From: Halobacteriales archaeon YIM A00013
GTDB lineage: Archaea > Halobacteriota > Halobacteria > Halobacteriales > Haloarculaceae
NCBI GenBank assembly: GCA_025041195.1
Contig: JAKCFM010000002.1
Coordinates: 186,001-250,000, forward strand
DNA length: 64,000 nucleotides
Reading direction: 5' to 3'
The position numbers and the translations under genes were made by a program. Of this stretch, positions 8,301-16,264 are shown piece by piece. The number at the start of each line of letters is the position of its first letter. Position 1 is the stretch's first letter. The notes under the pieces are model-generated. The model was not told the origin of the DNA. It made no database searches and saw nothing but the letters and a program-made list of their open reading frames with translations.

Positions 8301-9811
8301 TCGGGGAGCCCTGGAACCCCGCGATCACTTACCCGAGGACTGTATCCGCGCAACGTGAGCGTAGTATTAACTCGTGAGAATGTCTGCATCGCATCTTCAT
8401 CGTCGTAGCGATACGAGATTCCACACTCCTCATAGGCGTCATTCAGCGCCCGATCGATCCCAAAGCCGGTTGCAGCGTAGGCTATTTTTGTTAGATTTCC
8501 GAAAAAGTTGTGGATGCCAGGATGCTCGCCAACGTCGTCACCATCAACATACAGCGGTGCAAATCTGATATCCACGACGGGAATGTCGAAATGGTTGTAG
8601 AGGAGTCCCCAGCAGAATACGGCCGTTCCCAGTATCGCGCAATCGGCCCAGTCCGAACTCTCAGCGATCGTCTCGACGATATCGGTCCCATAGTGGTCAT
8701 AGAACGTGGACAGTTCGTCAAAGAACGCGTCCATCTGTTCTTTTTCCGTGGCAGCCGGATCGATCGGAACGTCGATGCGTGCCGCAGGATGCGGGCTGAC
8801 GAACGGAACGCCGTACTGTTCAACCAGTTCTCGGTGGGGTTCATTGGAACAGATCCGAACGTCATAGCCACGCTGTTGGAATCCGCGAGCGAGCGCGATA
8901 CACGGCTGTACGTCACCGCGCGTCCCGAATGAAACGAACAGAATCCGGTCGGTTGGTGTCTCTACGTCCTCGATCGTGGATCGAGATTGCGGGAGCACAT
9001 ACTGGTTGGGGCATAGATTCTGTTTCGACGTTGGGTCCGATACGATAGCTTCCGTCGCTGGAGATTCTACCGGTGCGGGTTCATCAAGGCGATACCCAAA
9101 CCGGCGAATTTCAGGCTCCAACTGTTCGATGGGGGCCCGCTTTGCGTCCGTGCTGTGCAGCCAGCCAGCCCATCCATCTCTGCCGATCGATCGTAGCGCC
9201 TGTGCGTCGATCTCGACGGGAGAGAGCCCCGCTGCCTCGAACACTGGAGCGAGAACTTCGGTTGGGTGTCGTCGGAGTTTATGAAACGATACGACATAGC
9301 AGTTTTCGAGCTCATCAACGTCCTGCAGTAGCCGTTCGTGAGAATACAGCCAGTGCCGAACGATCGAATCGAGTGGCTGTGTTCTGTCTTTGGTCCGCTC
9401 TTTCGTCGCAATTCCATCGAGCACTGGATGGCGGTGGATGTACAACTGAGTGCTATTCGGAAACGCACTAGCCAGCAGTCGGGCTCGGGTGATGTTTGCA
9501 GGAGAGTACTGGACCCCCACCGCAGTGTCAGAGTGCCACAGACCGTCGATACTCGATCGGAACTGTGCAAGGACGGTATCCATACAGTTCTCATCTGTTG
9601 GATCGATTTGGGCGTCTGGATGGAATGCGAATGCGCCTGCTCCACCGTAATACTCGATCGGCTCGAAGAAGGAGTGAAACTGATCATCTGCCTCGGGCAA
9701 GGAGTCGTCAGCACGTCCGGTCTCGATCGCTGGGTGTTGGGCTAACAATTGCGGAACAACAGCTGCTCCACTACCGTGTAGTCCCCCAACGAATATTACC
9801 TGATTATTCAT
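5327..9811 (-). CDS. Four-domain fusion: sulfotransferase-like / GT1 glycosyltransferase / CrtC-AttH-like / polyprenyl synthase-like
   Basis: 1494 residues in one frame. Residues 1-250 resemble PAPS sulfotransferases: a phosphosulfate loop-like VGGLHGSGAAVVPQLL at 8-23 and a 3'-phosphate motif YIHRHP at 124-129. Residues 288-700 are a GT1/sterol-glucosyltransferase-like enzyme starting ILFVSFGTRGDVQP with the nucleotide-sugar motif HHGGAGTT at 604-611. Residues about 780-1145 look like the CrtC/AttH lipocalin-like hydratase fold, with SGSGWYNHQFGG at 977-988. Residues about 1155-1494 are a trans-polyprenyl synthase-like domain with GGKGWR at 1198-1203, a first aspartate motif DDVED at 1239-1243 and a degenerate second motif DDAIN at 1381-1385. 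Together they suggest making, hydrating, glycosylating and possibly sulfating an isoprenoid. The loop lacks the usual Arg/Thr residues, so sulfotransfer is uncertain. AT-rich spacers flank the gene, consistent with transfer. The product is unknown. Confidence 0.85.
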   Translation of the reverse strand: MNNQVIFVGGLHGSGAAVVPQLLAQHPAIETGRADDSLPEADDQFHSFFEPIEYYGGAGAFAFHPDAQIDPTDENCMDTVLAQFRSSIDGLWHSDTAVGVQYSPANITRARLLASAFPNSTQLYIHRHPVLDGIATKERTKDRTQPLDSIVRHWLYSHERLLQDVDELENCYVVSFHKLRRHPTEVLAPVFEAAGLSPVEIDAQALRSIGRDGWAGWLHSTDAKRAPIEQLEPEIRRFGYRLDEPAPVESPATEAIVSDPTSKQNLCPNQYVLPQSRSTIEDVETPTDRILFVSFGTRGDVQPCIALARGFQQRGYDVRICSNEPHRELVEQYGVPFVSPHPAARIDVPIDPAATEKEQMDAFFDELSTFYDHYGTDIVETIAESSDWADCAILGTAVFCWGLLYNHFDIPVVDIRFAPLYVDGDDVGEHPGIHNFFGNLTKIAYAATGFGIDRALNDAYEECGISYRYDDEDAMQTFSRVNTTLTLRGYSPRVSDRGVPGLPDETTGFWQIQDTVTADQSLDRATRDFLTDGPAPICLNFGSAAIFDDDGAPWAEDLLRSIQRSGHRCIAIGSNVPTSVRSWAYQIDAVPHEALFEHCRAVIHHGGAGTTAACMRAGTPAIIVPSVTWADMPQWAEWIEREGAGIHVRNPADGFDHHLERIMDSSFQQRAQAVGTALAAENGVETAINAFEDHFESQQSNRQRDHLAIRFIDSLPIADWHKRKLAGVALLNEPETNAGKTIERRDTFLETINATSQAFPAFNTDWPAKNRPLAVETHDCPHETASIERWNFQASLETEAGDRLSVFSLLSEREVDDEKLAHANLGAHIGSNGEKYERSIGDPRTPGHLVPELSSAPTTDYFSRALREVYETDVFPDPDAMATSEPEIPREEFDYSIGDLSIDKEDESYYIELDSENSTDGFGFSLRFDPQQEPVLPLEDGIMRGVTAGSSLFSYSYTRLDVTGHVVFDGERESVAGSGWYNHQFGGDSDAGAALDNLHSRTQFRIHLDNEAELYAAIVIDLTNDERLHDTDIMYVGPDGDRSRHTGTLEQQRRWSSMRTYTEYGVEWTLTVPALDIDIDIRAIDDDQEYRTIIAQPGFWNGPIVVRGDHNGNKIGGVGMCAQYGNGGDRSHYRTFLDDVSREVQRSVREQLPLKDMSDDRIQALIARDEYDTLMRGVDTEAFVDAIVQPLRTIIDRGGKGWRSMCLLLCADAVGGDPQELRPALALFELIHTGSLIVDDVEDNSDVRRGGPAAHTIYGDATAINAGTAGYFVCEPMLEAVDPTDEQWLRFYRLHNFSMRATHAGQGMDIRGWEHVVPDCLETGEFEPLWENLCATHRLKSGVPAMFAARLGVVLGNGSPEAETIIGEYFFALGLAFQIVDDAINLRGYEHDLKEHGEDLMEGKVTAPIVRALQVLDEPERTTLYQELQAEDEAMDIHRIIDLVEGCGAVDWCYDYARAIVDDAWEPVDDVLDASQAKMMLRAFSWFVVDVRDY

Positions 9812-10185
9812 TATTGTTTCACAATTTCATTTCTACAAGAGTGATATTGTCACGAATACATGTTGCCGGTCATTTACCAGCTTACATAAGAAGAAAATAA
9901 TAGCACTACATCCGACAATAATTGCGATATAATATACGCTCCGCAGATAATATAAGAATATCTATATATAAATTCAAACTAATTATGGGGTATATCTGCT
10001 GTGTATCCGCTAACTACGCGAAAGCACGTCCATCAACTAGGAATAAACTATACGATGTTGGTCTCTTCTTGGAGGGTGGATCTGGTTAGCTATAGCTATT
10101 CAAAACTGATATGATTATGAATATATTTGAAATTGTAGAACTCTGGTCCTCGGTGAAGACATGAAATGCCGGTCAGTGCAACTGG
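9812..10185. other. AT-rich spacer upstream of the fusion gene
   Basis: 374 bases without a convincing gene. It is strongly AT-rich, with several minus-strand TATA-like runs between about 9930 and 9990 (for example TTATATATAG), which could drive the fusion gene at 9811. No tRNA, IS end or CRISPR repeat was seen. The composition contrasts with the adjacent coding regions. Confidence 0.5.
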
Positions 10186-11124
10186 CTAGAATGGCCACCA
10201 GTCATCGTCGCTTTCCTGGTTTCCAGGGGGAAAGTTCGCAACAATCCGTGGGACACAGCCCTTATCAGGTTTGTAATAGATGCAGTGGCCCTTGACGCTC
10301 TCTGCGACGTTGTGGTCGTAGTAGTTCGACGGCGTTTCTCCAAACAACGGTGCCCCGTACGCACCAACCGCCTCCGGACCGAACTGGCCGAGCTGGAAGA
10401 TTTCGTTGAGAATGTTGTCGTGTTTGCTGTAGTAGTTGTTGACCTCGTCGGCGCCGCTGGCTATTGTCGCGCCAAACTCACCGTCAGTCGTGACTGCACT
10501 CTGGTTAATCGCGCCGCCAATCATGCCGAACGATCGAATGGGCGAGTGACCGTTTTCATTCACTAGTTCATCGAGACAGCCAAGGCCTGTCCGTGCGCCG
10601 AGTGAGTGACCAATCATTCGAATGGTGGTGTTCGGATTTTGCGTTCGGTAATCTTGCAACCACGACGAAAACGCTCGTCCGTCTTCTTCGGCGGCGTCTT
10701 GCACACCCCACCAGTTCGGGTTGTTCGACGGGTATTTGAATGTGATCGTTGGATGGTCGTAGCCGTTCTGTCGGAGTGCCGTCTGGAGCGTATACCCCTG
10801 ATCCCCTGCTCCACCCGTAAAGAGTTCGAGCCACCCATGCACGTAGATGAGGACTTCATCGGCACCCTCCGGGAACGTCCCGTGCTCAACGAATTCTGAT
10901 CCGCCGAAAATGCCCTCCTGTTTCTCGATAACGGGGTAGTCATCCGGAGCGGACATGGCAGTGAGACACTGGGCCTCGGCAATTGTCGCAGTTGCACTCC
11001 CGCTCAAGAGTGGCACTCCGGAAATAATGGCTGCCCCACCAGCCATCCGCCGGAGGATCGTTCGGCGATTAACTGTTCGCCGCGTCGAGTCGTCTGATTT
11101 CGTCGTTGGGCTATCGCGAAGCAC
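10186..11124 (-). CDS. Tat-exported alpha/beta hydrolase (lipase/esterase-like)
   Basis: 312 residues with a GTG start. The N-terminus holds a twin-arginine signal (NRRTILRRMAGG, residues 19-30) and a hydrophobic stretch ending SGSATA, so export as a folded protein is expected. The hydrolase domain has an oxyanion HG motif in LIYVHGWLELF (about 92-102) and the nucleophile elbow GHSLG at 172-176 (Ser174). A likely acid (Asp236 in YSKHDNIL) and a base His (SVKGHCIYY, His270) follow. It lies upstream of the fusion gene on the same strand, separated by the 374-base AT-rich spacer, so co-transcription is unlikely. Substrate is not readable from the sequence; lipid esters are plausible. Confidence 0.85.
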   Translation of the reverse strand: MLRDSPTTKSDDSTRRTVNRRTILRRMAGGAAIISGVPLLSGSATATIAEAQCLTAMSAPDDYPVIEKQEGIFGGSEFVEHGTFPEGADEVLIYVHGWLELFTGGAGDQGYTLQTALRQNGYDHPTITFKYPSNNPNWWGVQDAAEEDGRAFSSWLQDYRTQNPNTTIRMIGHSLGARTGLGCLDELVNENGHSPIRSFGMIGGAINQSAVTTDGEFGATIASGADEVNNYYSKHDNILNEIFQLGQFGPEAVGAYGAPLFGETPSNYYDHNVAESVKGHCIYYKPDKGCVPRIVANFPPGNQESDDDWWPF

Positions 11125-11379
11125 AGAGGACGATACTGCTACTATAACTTATTCATATCTCAGGACATGTATGGCCATTTAAGATATAGACTATGATATA
11201 TAACTATTGTTAGTAATAGTATTCGCCAGATTGGATGTTGTCCGTTGATATTGTTGTTTTCGCCGTATTATTTAGTAATAATATATCAGTTAACCACGTC
11301 TTTGCGGCTGGCAGTTACGCTGCTGTGGGATGATAGCCTGTTGGAGCTGACGGTGTAGATAGCCTCCGTGACGGCCGAC
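11125..11379. other. AT-rich promoter region of Tat hydrolase
   Basis: No gene seen. The minus-strand element TATGAATAA at 11149-11157 lies 25-33 nt upstream of the GTG start at 11124 and fits a leaderless promoter. The rest of the spacer (to about 11300) is AT-rich like the one downstream of the hydrolase. Confidence 0.4.
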
Positions 11380-12315
11380 TCAGTTCGCAGTGGCGTCCTC
11401 GATTGTGACGAGTTCCTCAACCGGGGGGAGTTCGGCATCTTCCTCAGTTAGAATTTCGATACGTCGGGTGATTTTTTCCTGTGCGTATTCTACAAGCGGG
11501 GCCGTATCGATCGGCATATTTCCACCCTGGACAGCGCCCGCAACGTGACCCATCAACGCTTGTAGCGTTTGCTGGACGACTTCCGACGCGACCTCGTCGT
11601 TTTGAATCAGTTTGCGAACTTTTTGCATCCCGAAGCCGACGTGACGGCCTTCGTCGCTACGGACGTACGTGATGCCTTCAATGAGTCCTTCGAGATGGAG
11701 GGTTTCGTCACCATCGAACAGTTCTGGTCCATCCGGGCTGAACGCAGCTTGGAGCCCGTAGTAGCCGGTCTGGGCAAGCACGCTTTCAATCGTGAGATGA
11801 TAATGGCAGAACGCCTTAGCGCGGGTTTCTGCACTGTCCTCGGTCAACAATCGCTTCATCGCAGCTTCGTTTTTCTCGAACAGGGCAACGTACTCCTCGT
11901 TTACGTATCGCTGATCAGTTGGGAGGGTCAACTCGAAGTCGCGCGCACGTGCAACTGGATCAATGACTACACGCCAGTACCGATCAAAGAACTGCGTGTG
12001 TTTGGCCTCTTCGTAGAGCTGTGATGTGATAAACATCTGATCGTCGATGTCATCGAGAACGACTGCAAGGGGTGCGAGATCTTCGGTCACAGCCTCCTCT
12101 CCAGCGCCAAACAGCGCAATAGTGCCCCGTAGGCCGTCAAACTCCGCTTCAGTCATTTCACTCGCAATCAATTTCTGTCGGTCGGATTCGAGTTGCTCCT
12201 GTGAGACGTCTTCATACGGATCCCAGTGGCGGTAGACGGCATTTCGGAAGTAGCCACCAGCAAACGAGTCGGGAGTAATGCGCATGTCGCGGCTCGTGTC
12301 TTCTACCTGTGTCAT
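11380..12315 (-). CDS. R2-like ferritin-fold diiron protein (RNR beta subunit-like / R2lox-like)
   Basis: 311 residues with the six-ligand pattern of class I ribonucleotide reductase R2 and R2-like ligand-binding oxidases: a Glu in GAGEEAVTED (73-78), Glu103-x-x-His106 (YEEAKH), Glu177 (HLTIESV) and Glu222-x-x-His225 (DEGRHVGFGM). Such proteins are often annotated as ribonucleoside-diphosphate reductase beta chains in haloarchaea. No large subunit (NrdA) is in the window, and the length and motif context fit R2lox, which binds a long-chain ligand and carries out oxidations. It is divergent from a small HTH_10 regulator that may control it. The fold is certain. RNR versus oxidase function is undecided, with R2lox favoured. 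Confidence 0.8.
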   Translation of the reverse strand: MTQVEDTSRDMRITPDSFAGGYFRNAVYRHWDPYEDVSQEQLESDRQKLIASEMTEAEFDGLRGTIALFGAGEEAVTEDLAPLAVVLDDIDDQMFITSQLYEEAKHTQFFDRYWRVVIDPVARARDFELTLPTDQRYVNEEYVALFEKNEAAMKRLLTEDSAETRAKAFCHYHLTIESVLAQTGYYGLQAAFSPDGPELFDGDETLHLEGLIEGITYVRSDEGRHVGFGMQKVRKLIQNDEVASEVVQQTLQALMGHVAGAVQGGNMPIDTAPLVEYAQEKITRRIEILTEEDAELPPVEELVTIEDATAN

Positions 12316-12476
12316 GAGACGCCCAGTGGTTAGGGGGAATACATCCTAACGCTATCTCCGTGTATCCCAGGAGGATTTAAGATCCGACGCTGTTCGAATT
12401 CGAGACGCATTCGTACTGGACGGTACTGTTCTATCCGCAGAATTGTTTTCTCTCTGCAGATATTCTCTGCTGGGTA

Positions 12477-13133
12477 ATGCGATATACGGTCGTCAGACTC
12501 ACACCGGTGGACGGTTGTTTCGGTCCGACCGATCGGCTGGCCAGTGATGATCCGAAAATCCATCGACAGCGGCTCAATCAGATTCAGTTACTAAATGATG
12601 AAACTGCTGTACTGCTCTGTGAGGTTGGCGGTGATAGTCACACAATCGAACGAGCACTTGAACACAGTACTGCAACGCTTGCCTATCAGATCTCGAAAAC
12701 CGAGTGTGGATTTCTCATCTATCTTCACTATCGGCCAGGTGAGCTCACTATCGAGGTGCTCACACTGCTAGATGCGCACGAAATCATCATCGATACGCCG
12801 CTTGATTTCACCGCCGATGGCGGACTCCGTCTCACGATTTTCGGCGAGAATCAAGCGGTTCAATCAGCCGTGGCGGCGCTCCCTGATTCAATCAGGATGA
12901 CCGTAGAACGAACTGGCGAGTACGAGCCTCAACGTGAGACACCGTTTTCGATGTTGACGGAAAACCAACAAGAAACGCTCAAAATCGCCATGGAACAGGG
13001 GTACTACGACGTGCCACGACGGTCAACCCATCGCGCGATCGCGCAACAACGCAACCGCACGGCAGGGACGATTGGCGAGCAACTCCAGCGAATTGAGCGG
13101 AAAATCTTCGAGGAAGTCGTCCCGAGATTTTGA
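12477..13133 (+). CDS. HTH_10 (Bat-type) transcriptional regulator
   Basis: 218 residues. The N-terminal about 150 residues form the ligand/dimer module usual for this haloarchaeal family. The C-terminus (about 160-215) is HTH_10, recognised by LTENQQETLKIAMEQGYYDVP followed by a helix-turn-helix ending KIFEEVVPRF. It lacks PAS, GAF or receiver domains. It is divergently transcribed from the R2-like gene across a 161-bp shared promoter region, so autoregulation and control of that neighbour are reasonable guesses. Confidence 0.87.
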   Translation: MRYTVVRLTPVDGCFGPTDRLASDDPKIHRQRLNQIQLLNDETAVLLCEVGGDSHTIERALEHSTATLAYQISKTECGFLIYLHYRPGELTIEVLTLLDAHEIIIDTPLDFTADGGLRLTIFGENQAVQSAVAALPDSIRMTVERTGEYEPQRETPFSMLTENQQETLKIAMEQGYYDVPRRSTHRAIAQQRNRTAGTIGEQLQRIERKIFEEVVPRF

Positions 13134-13201
13134 ATGGCCTCGATCAATTTTCATTCACGACGAATTAGAATGGGTGTTGCTCACGACGAACCGAGCGTCA
13201 C

Positions 13202-15217
13202 TCAGTCACCGTAGATCCGATCGATATACGACTCGAAGCCGTCGTGAATGGTGCGGCGCTTTTTCTTCATCGAGGGGGTAAGATAGTCGTTTTCTGCGGT
13301 CCACTCGACCGGCACGAGTTCAAACTGTTTGATCCGTTCGTGTTTTGAGAAATCAGCACACACACGGTCGACTTCGTCGCCAATATACGCGTTGACGCGC
13401 TCATCAGCACAGATGGCCCCCTGGTCATCGGGGAGGTCGATTGCTTGATTCTCGGCCCAGGAACGAATCTGGTCGAAATTTGGCACGATAAGCGCACCGA
13501 TGAACTTCTCGTTGTCACCAACGACCTGGATCTGCTCGATGCGCTCAGAGGTGGCGAAGGCGTCCTCAATTGGCTGAGGGGCGATATTTTTCCCGGTGTC
13601 GAGCACGATCAGGGTTTTCAGCCGATCGGTGTAGATGAGATAGCCATCCTCGTCGATAGTGACGATATCACCGGTGCGGAACCACGGTTCCCCGCCGTCA
13701 GACGCTTCAGTGAATGCGTCCTCGGTCGCCACGGAATCGTTCCAGTAGCCCTGGGTGACATTTGGCCCCCGAACGAGTAGCTCACCGACCGCTCCGTCGG
13801 CGTCCTCGCGTCGCTGCTTGCTAACGACGGACGCATCAACCGTCACCTCACAGTCAACGACCGGTGGCCCAAGCGTGCCGTGTTTTGGCGCTTCGGGTGG
13901 ATTGGAGGAGACGACAGGTGCCGTTTCAGTCAGCCCGTAGCCCTCATTGATTGGAATTCCCATCCCGTCGAACAGCCGAGCGAGATCTTTCGACAACGAT
14001 CCGCCACCCGAGATGAACAACTCGATGTTGCCACCAACCCCCTCGCGGACACTGCTGTAGACGAGCGTGTCCGCAATCGCGTGTTTTAGCCGCAACGCTA
14101 GATCCGGACTCGCTTCTGGATCGCGTTTGATAGTGCTGTACTCGCGAGCCACCGCAAGCGACCAGTGGAAGATTCGTTCGGAGACGTCCGATCCAGCCGC
14201 CTGTGAGCGCATTTGTTCGAAGACGCGTTCATACACACGTGGAACACTCGTTGCACCGGAGGGTTTGACGATCTCAAGATCCTCGCTCACGGTGTCTGGA
14301 GACTCTGCGTACGCGACAGTCCCACCGGCAGCAAACATCGAAAAGTGTCCGGCCAGCCGCTCGAAAACGTGCGCCAGCGGCAAGAACGACAGCGTTTGAG
14401 CGTTCTCGTCGATAACTGGAATCTCCGCGTCCTTATCCGGTCGCGGACCGACCCGTTTCCGGACCTGATTAACGTTCGCTCGGAAGTTCCTGTGCGTCAG
14501 CATGACGCCCTTTGGATCTCCGGTCGTTCCGGAGGTGTAGACGAGCGATGCGAGATCACTGGGGTCACACTCATCAAGACGCTCGGTAAACGCATCCGCC
14601 TCAAACGCAGCCGTCCCGCGTTCATAGATATCCGCCAGCGAGTAGATATCGATTGGCGCGTCGGGTGTCTCGACTGCGTCCATCACGACGGCGAACGATA
14701 GATCCAGTTCGGCCTCAACTGAGAGGACACGGTCGAGCAACGCTTCGTTCTCGCAGATGACGCCCGATGCGCCCGAATCGTCCAGCAGATACTCCACCTG
14801 ATCCGCGTTCGACTCCGTGTAGACGGTCGTCACGATGGCGCCCATCGAGAGGAGCGCAAAGTCACACTGGGCCCACTCCATTCGAGTGTTCGCGAACAGT
14901 CCGATGCGATCACCGCGTTCAACCCCGAGATCGATGAACCCAGCACTCAGCCGCTGGACAACCGTCAGCATTTCACCGTACGTCAGCGATGCGAACTCGT
15001 TGCGTGGCGCGCTGGGGTAGGCAACGCCAGCCAGTGTGCGGTCATAGATACCACCTTTATAGTTCTGGGCGGGCCGGTCACTGTTCCGTCGCGCACTCGC
15101 GACGAACATCTCGCCCAGCGTATTCTCACCTATCACGTCGTCATCGTACTCCCGTTCTGCACGGAGCCAATCCGGTGTGGCTCGTCCGTGCGCATCAACC
15201 TCATCGGTTTGTTGCAT
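13202..15217 (-). CDS. AMP-forming long-chain acyl-CoA ligase (FadD/ACSL type)
   Basis: Activates a fatty acid with ATP and CoA in the cytoplasm. 671 residues with the AMP-binding P-loop-like YTSGTTGDPKGVMLTH (about 228-243), the adenylate-binding EGYGLTET (about 420-427) and WFRTGDIVTIDEDGY (about 515-529). The length matches eukaryotic-type long-chain acyl-CoA synthetases. It is unusual in this window in having a strong Shine-Dalgarno sequence (GGAGGT) 7 nt before the ATG. It is convergent with the HTH_10 gene and stands alone, so its pathway partner is not visible. Confidence 0.9.
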   Translation of the reverse strand: MQQTDEVDAHGRATPDWLRAEREYDDDVIGENTLGEMFVASARRNSDRPAQNYKGGIYDRTLAGVAYPSAPRNEFASLTYGEMLTVVQRLSAGFIDLGVERGDRIGLFANTRMEWAQCDFALLSMGAIVTTVYTESNADQVEYLLDDSGASGVICENEALLDRVLSVEAELDLSFAVVMDAVETPDAPIDIYSLADIYERGTAAFEADAFTERLDECDPSDLASLVYTSGTTGDPKGVMLTHRNFRANVNQVRKRVGPRPDKDAEIPVIDENAQTLSFLPLAHVFERLAGHFSMFAAGGTVAYAESPDTVSEDLEIVKPSGATSVPRVYERVFEQMRSQAAGSDVSERIFHWSLAVAREYSTIKRDPEASPDLALRLKHAIADTLVYSSVREGVGGNIELFISGGGSLSKDLARLFDGMGIPINEGYGLTETAPVVSSNPPEAPKHGTLGPPVVDCEVTVDASVVSKQRREDADGAVGELLVRGPNVTQGYWNDSVATEDAFTEASDGGEPWFRTGDIVTIDEDGYLIYTDRLKTLIVLDTGKNIAPQPIEDAFATSERIEQIQVVGDNEKFIGALIVPNFDQIRSWAENQAIDLPDDQGAICADERVNAYIGDEVDRVCADFSKHERIKQFELVPVEWTAENDYLTPSMKKKRRTIHDGFESYIDRIYGD

Positions 15218-15224
15218 CTATACG

Positions 15225-15233
15225 ACCTCCTTT
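15225..15233 (-). promoter_or_regulatory. Shine-Dalgarno sequence of acyl-CoA ligase
   Basis: Minus-strand AAAGGAGGT ends 7 nt before the ATG at 15217. A TATA-like CATATAGGG about 18 nt further upstream indicates a short leader. Most genes here lack such a site. Confidence 0.6.
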
Positions 15234-15369
15234 CCGACTATAGAACCCTATATGCTTTGGTGAGCTAGCATATCTGGAATGGAAACTACACCATCTGATA
15301 CAGTTGCCCTCGGAGCTGCGCTGGTACGAACGGCACGCGAAGAACAGTAGTTCTGGCCGAGACGGCTCG

Positions 15370-15555
15370 TCACTGGACCACTCTGATATCCGTACTGTTA
15401 CATTCTGGGCAGTGCTCGGAGGGGCCTCCAAACTGCGTTTCACAGTGGGTACAGTAGTACGTGGGTTCGTCTGAATCGGTCGTTTCTTCTGCCGCAGATT
15501 TCATATCACGTTTGAACTGTTCGGCCTGCCGTCCGAGCTTTTTAAATAGTCCCAT
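15370..15555 (-). CDS. Small zinc-ribbon protein (61 aa)
   Basis: Starts MGLFKKLGRQAEQFKRDMKS and ends NSTDIRVVQ. The C-terminal half has two CxxC knuckles (YYCTHCETQFG and EHCPECNSTD), a typical single zinc ribbon, preceded by a charged helix. I placed the start at the ATG at 15555 because the in-frame sequence further upstream is low in family-like character and the helix begins naturally there. Function is unknown. Such proteins often act as adaptors or regulators. Confidence 0.75.
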   Translation of the reverse strand: MGLFKKLGRQAEQFKRDMKSAAEETTDSDEPTYYCTHCETQFGGPSEHCPECNSTDIRVVQ

Positions 15556-15958
15556 TATGGTCACAACCAACGTCCCACAACCCAATAAGCGTTCGCCAGA
15601 TCCGTGCTCTGTCGCCGATCTGCGGATGGTGATTACTCCCATAAATCATCGCCACGTCACGTGCTCTACGGACCGAGAAATAGATGAAATTATAGGCACG
15701 GCAGTTTGCAATTCCACGTATCTCCAACACTCACGGATGGATGCTGTCGAGCTGAACGCATTAGCCAGGGGAAGGGAGATGAAAGTTCCAGAATGATGAG
15801 TAGTATTACTGAATGTATCCAATTACTACTGATAGACTCTCATCTGTCGCCGTCGGTATCAACCCACGTCACGATGCATTCGTTATTGTTGAGATAGCCG
15901 ATGACGTCCAACAATCAGATCGGAGTCCCAACTGGTCGACGGATTCGTTTTGCACGGG
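15556..15958. other. Spacer without a convincing gene
   Basis: About 400 bases between the zinc-ribbon and winged-helix genes. The only candidate is a short plus-strand frame at 15813-15965 listed separately. No RNA gene or repeat was recognised. Confidence 0.4.
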
Positions 15959-15965
15959 TCACTGA
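15813..15965 (+). CDS. Possible small protein (50 aa), low confidence
   Basis: ATG to TGA, reading MYPITTDRLSSVAVGINPRH at the start and SFCTGH at the end. The centre (DAFVIVEIADDVQQ) has protein-like alternation and acidic character. A stop codon lies directly before the ATG. It overlaps the 3' end of the winged-helix gene by 7 bases on the opposite strand. No family is recognised, and it may be chance. Confidence 0.22.
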   Translation: MYPITTDRLSSVAVGINPRHDAFVIVEIADDVQQSDRSPNWSTDSFCTGH

Positions 15966-16261
15966 TCGTCTGGCACTGCTTCCAGTAGCTGTCGCAGTTC
16001 TCCAAGATACTGTTTGAACGTCGAGATCCCGTGGGTGGTGATTCGATACCGGGTTTCGAAACCATTCTGTGCCCAGGCGTCGCGTGATTCGAGACAGTTC
16101 GCTGCTTCGAGCGTCTCGGTGTGCGTGGCGAGATTCCCATCGGTGAGTTCCAACGTATCACGGAGTTCCGAATACGACACGTCCCGATGGCGATACAGCA
16201 CGCGCATGATTCGAAGGCGGGTGGGCTGGTGAATGAGTTCGAGTTCTTCGTCGAGATCCAT
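15959..16261 (-). CDS. Winged-helix transcriptional regulator (MarR/ArsR-like, HTH_34)
   Basis: 100 residues starting MDLDEELELIHQPTRLRIMR. It has the classic order of helix-turn-helix (SYSELRDTLELTDGNLATH, about 29-47) and a wing (FETRYRITTHGI). These compact regulators usually sit beside the membrane protein they control. The ATG lies 3 bases after the stop of the upstream membrane-protein gene, so the two form an operon. The effector is unknown. Confidence 0.85.
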   Translation of the reverse strand: MDLDEELELIHQPTRLRIMRVLYRHRDVSYSELRDTLELTDGNLATHTETLEAANCLESRDAWAQNGFETRYRITTHGISTFKQYLGELRQLLEAVPDDQ

Positions 16262-16264
16262 CCC

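Noticed and set aside
9890-9990. AT-rich runs as possible replication origin
   Set aside because: No Orc1/Cdc6 gene nearby and no origin-recognition-box repeats seen. Treated as promoter/spacer DNA.
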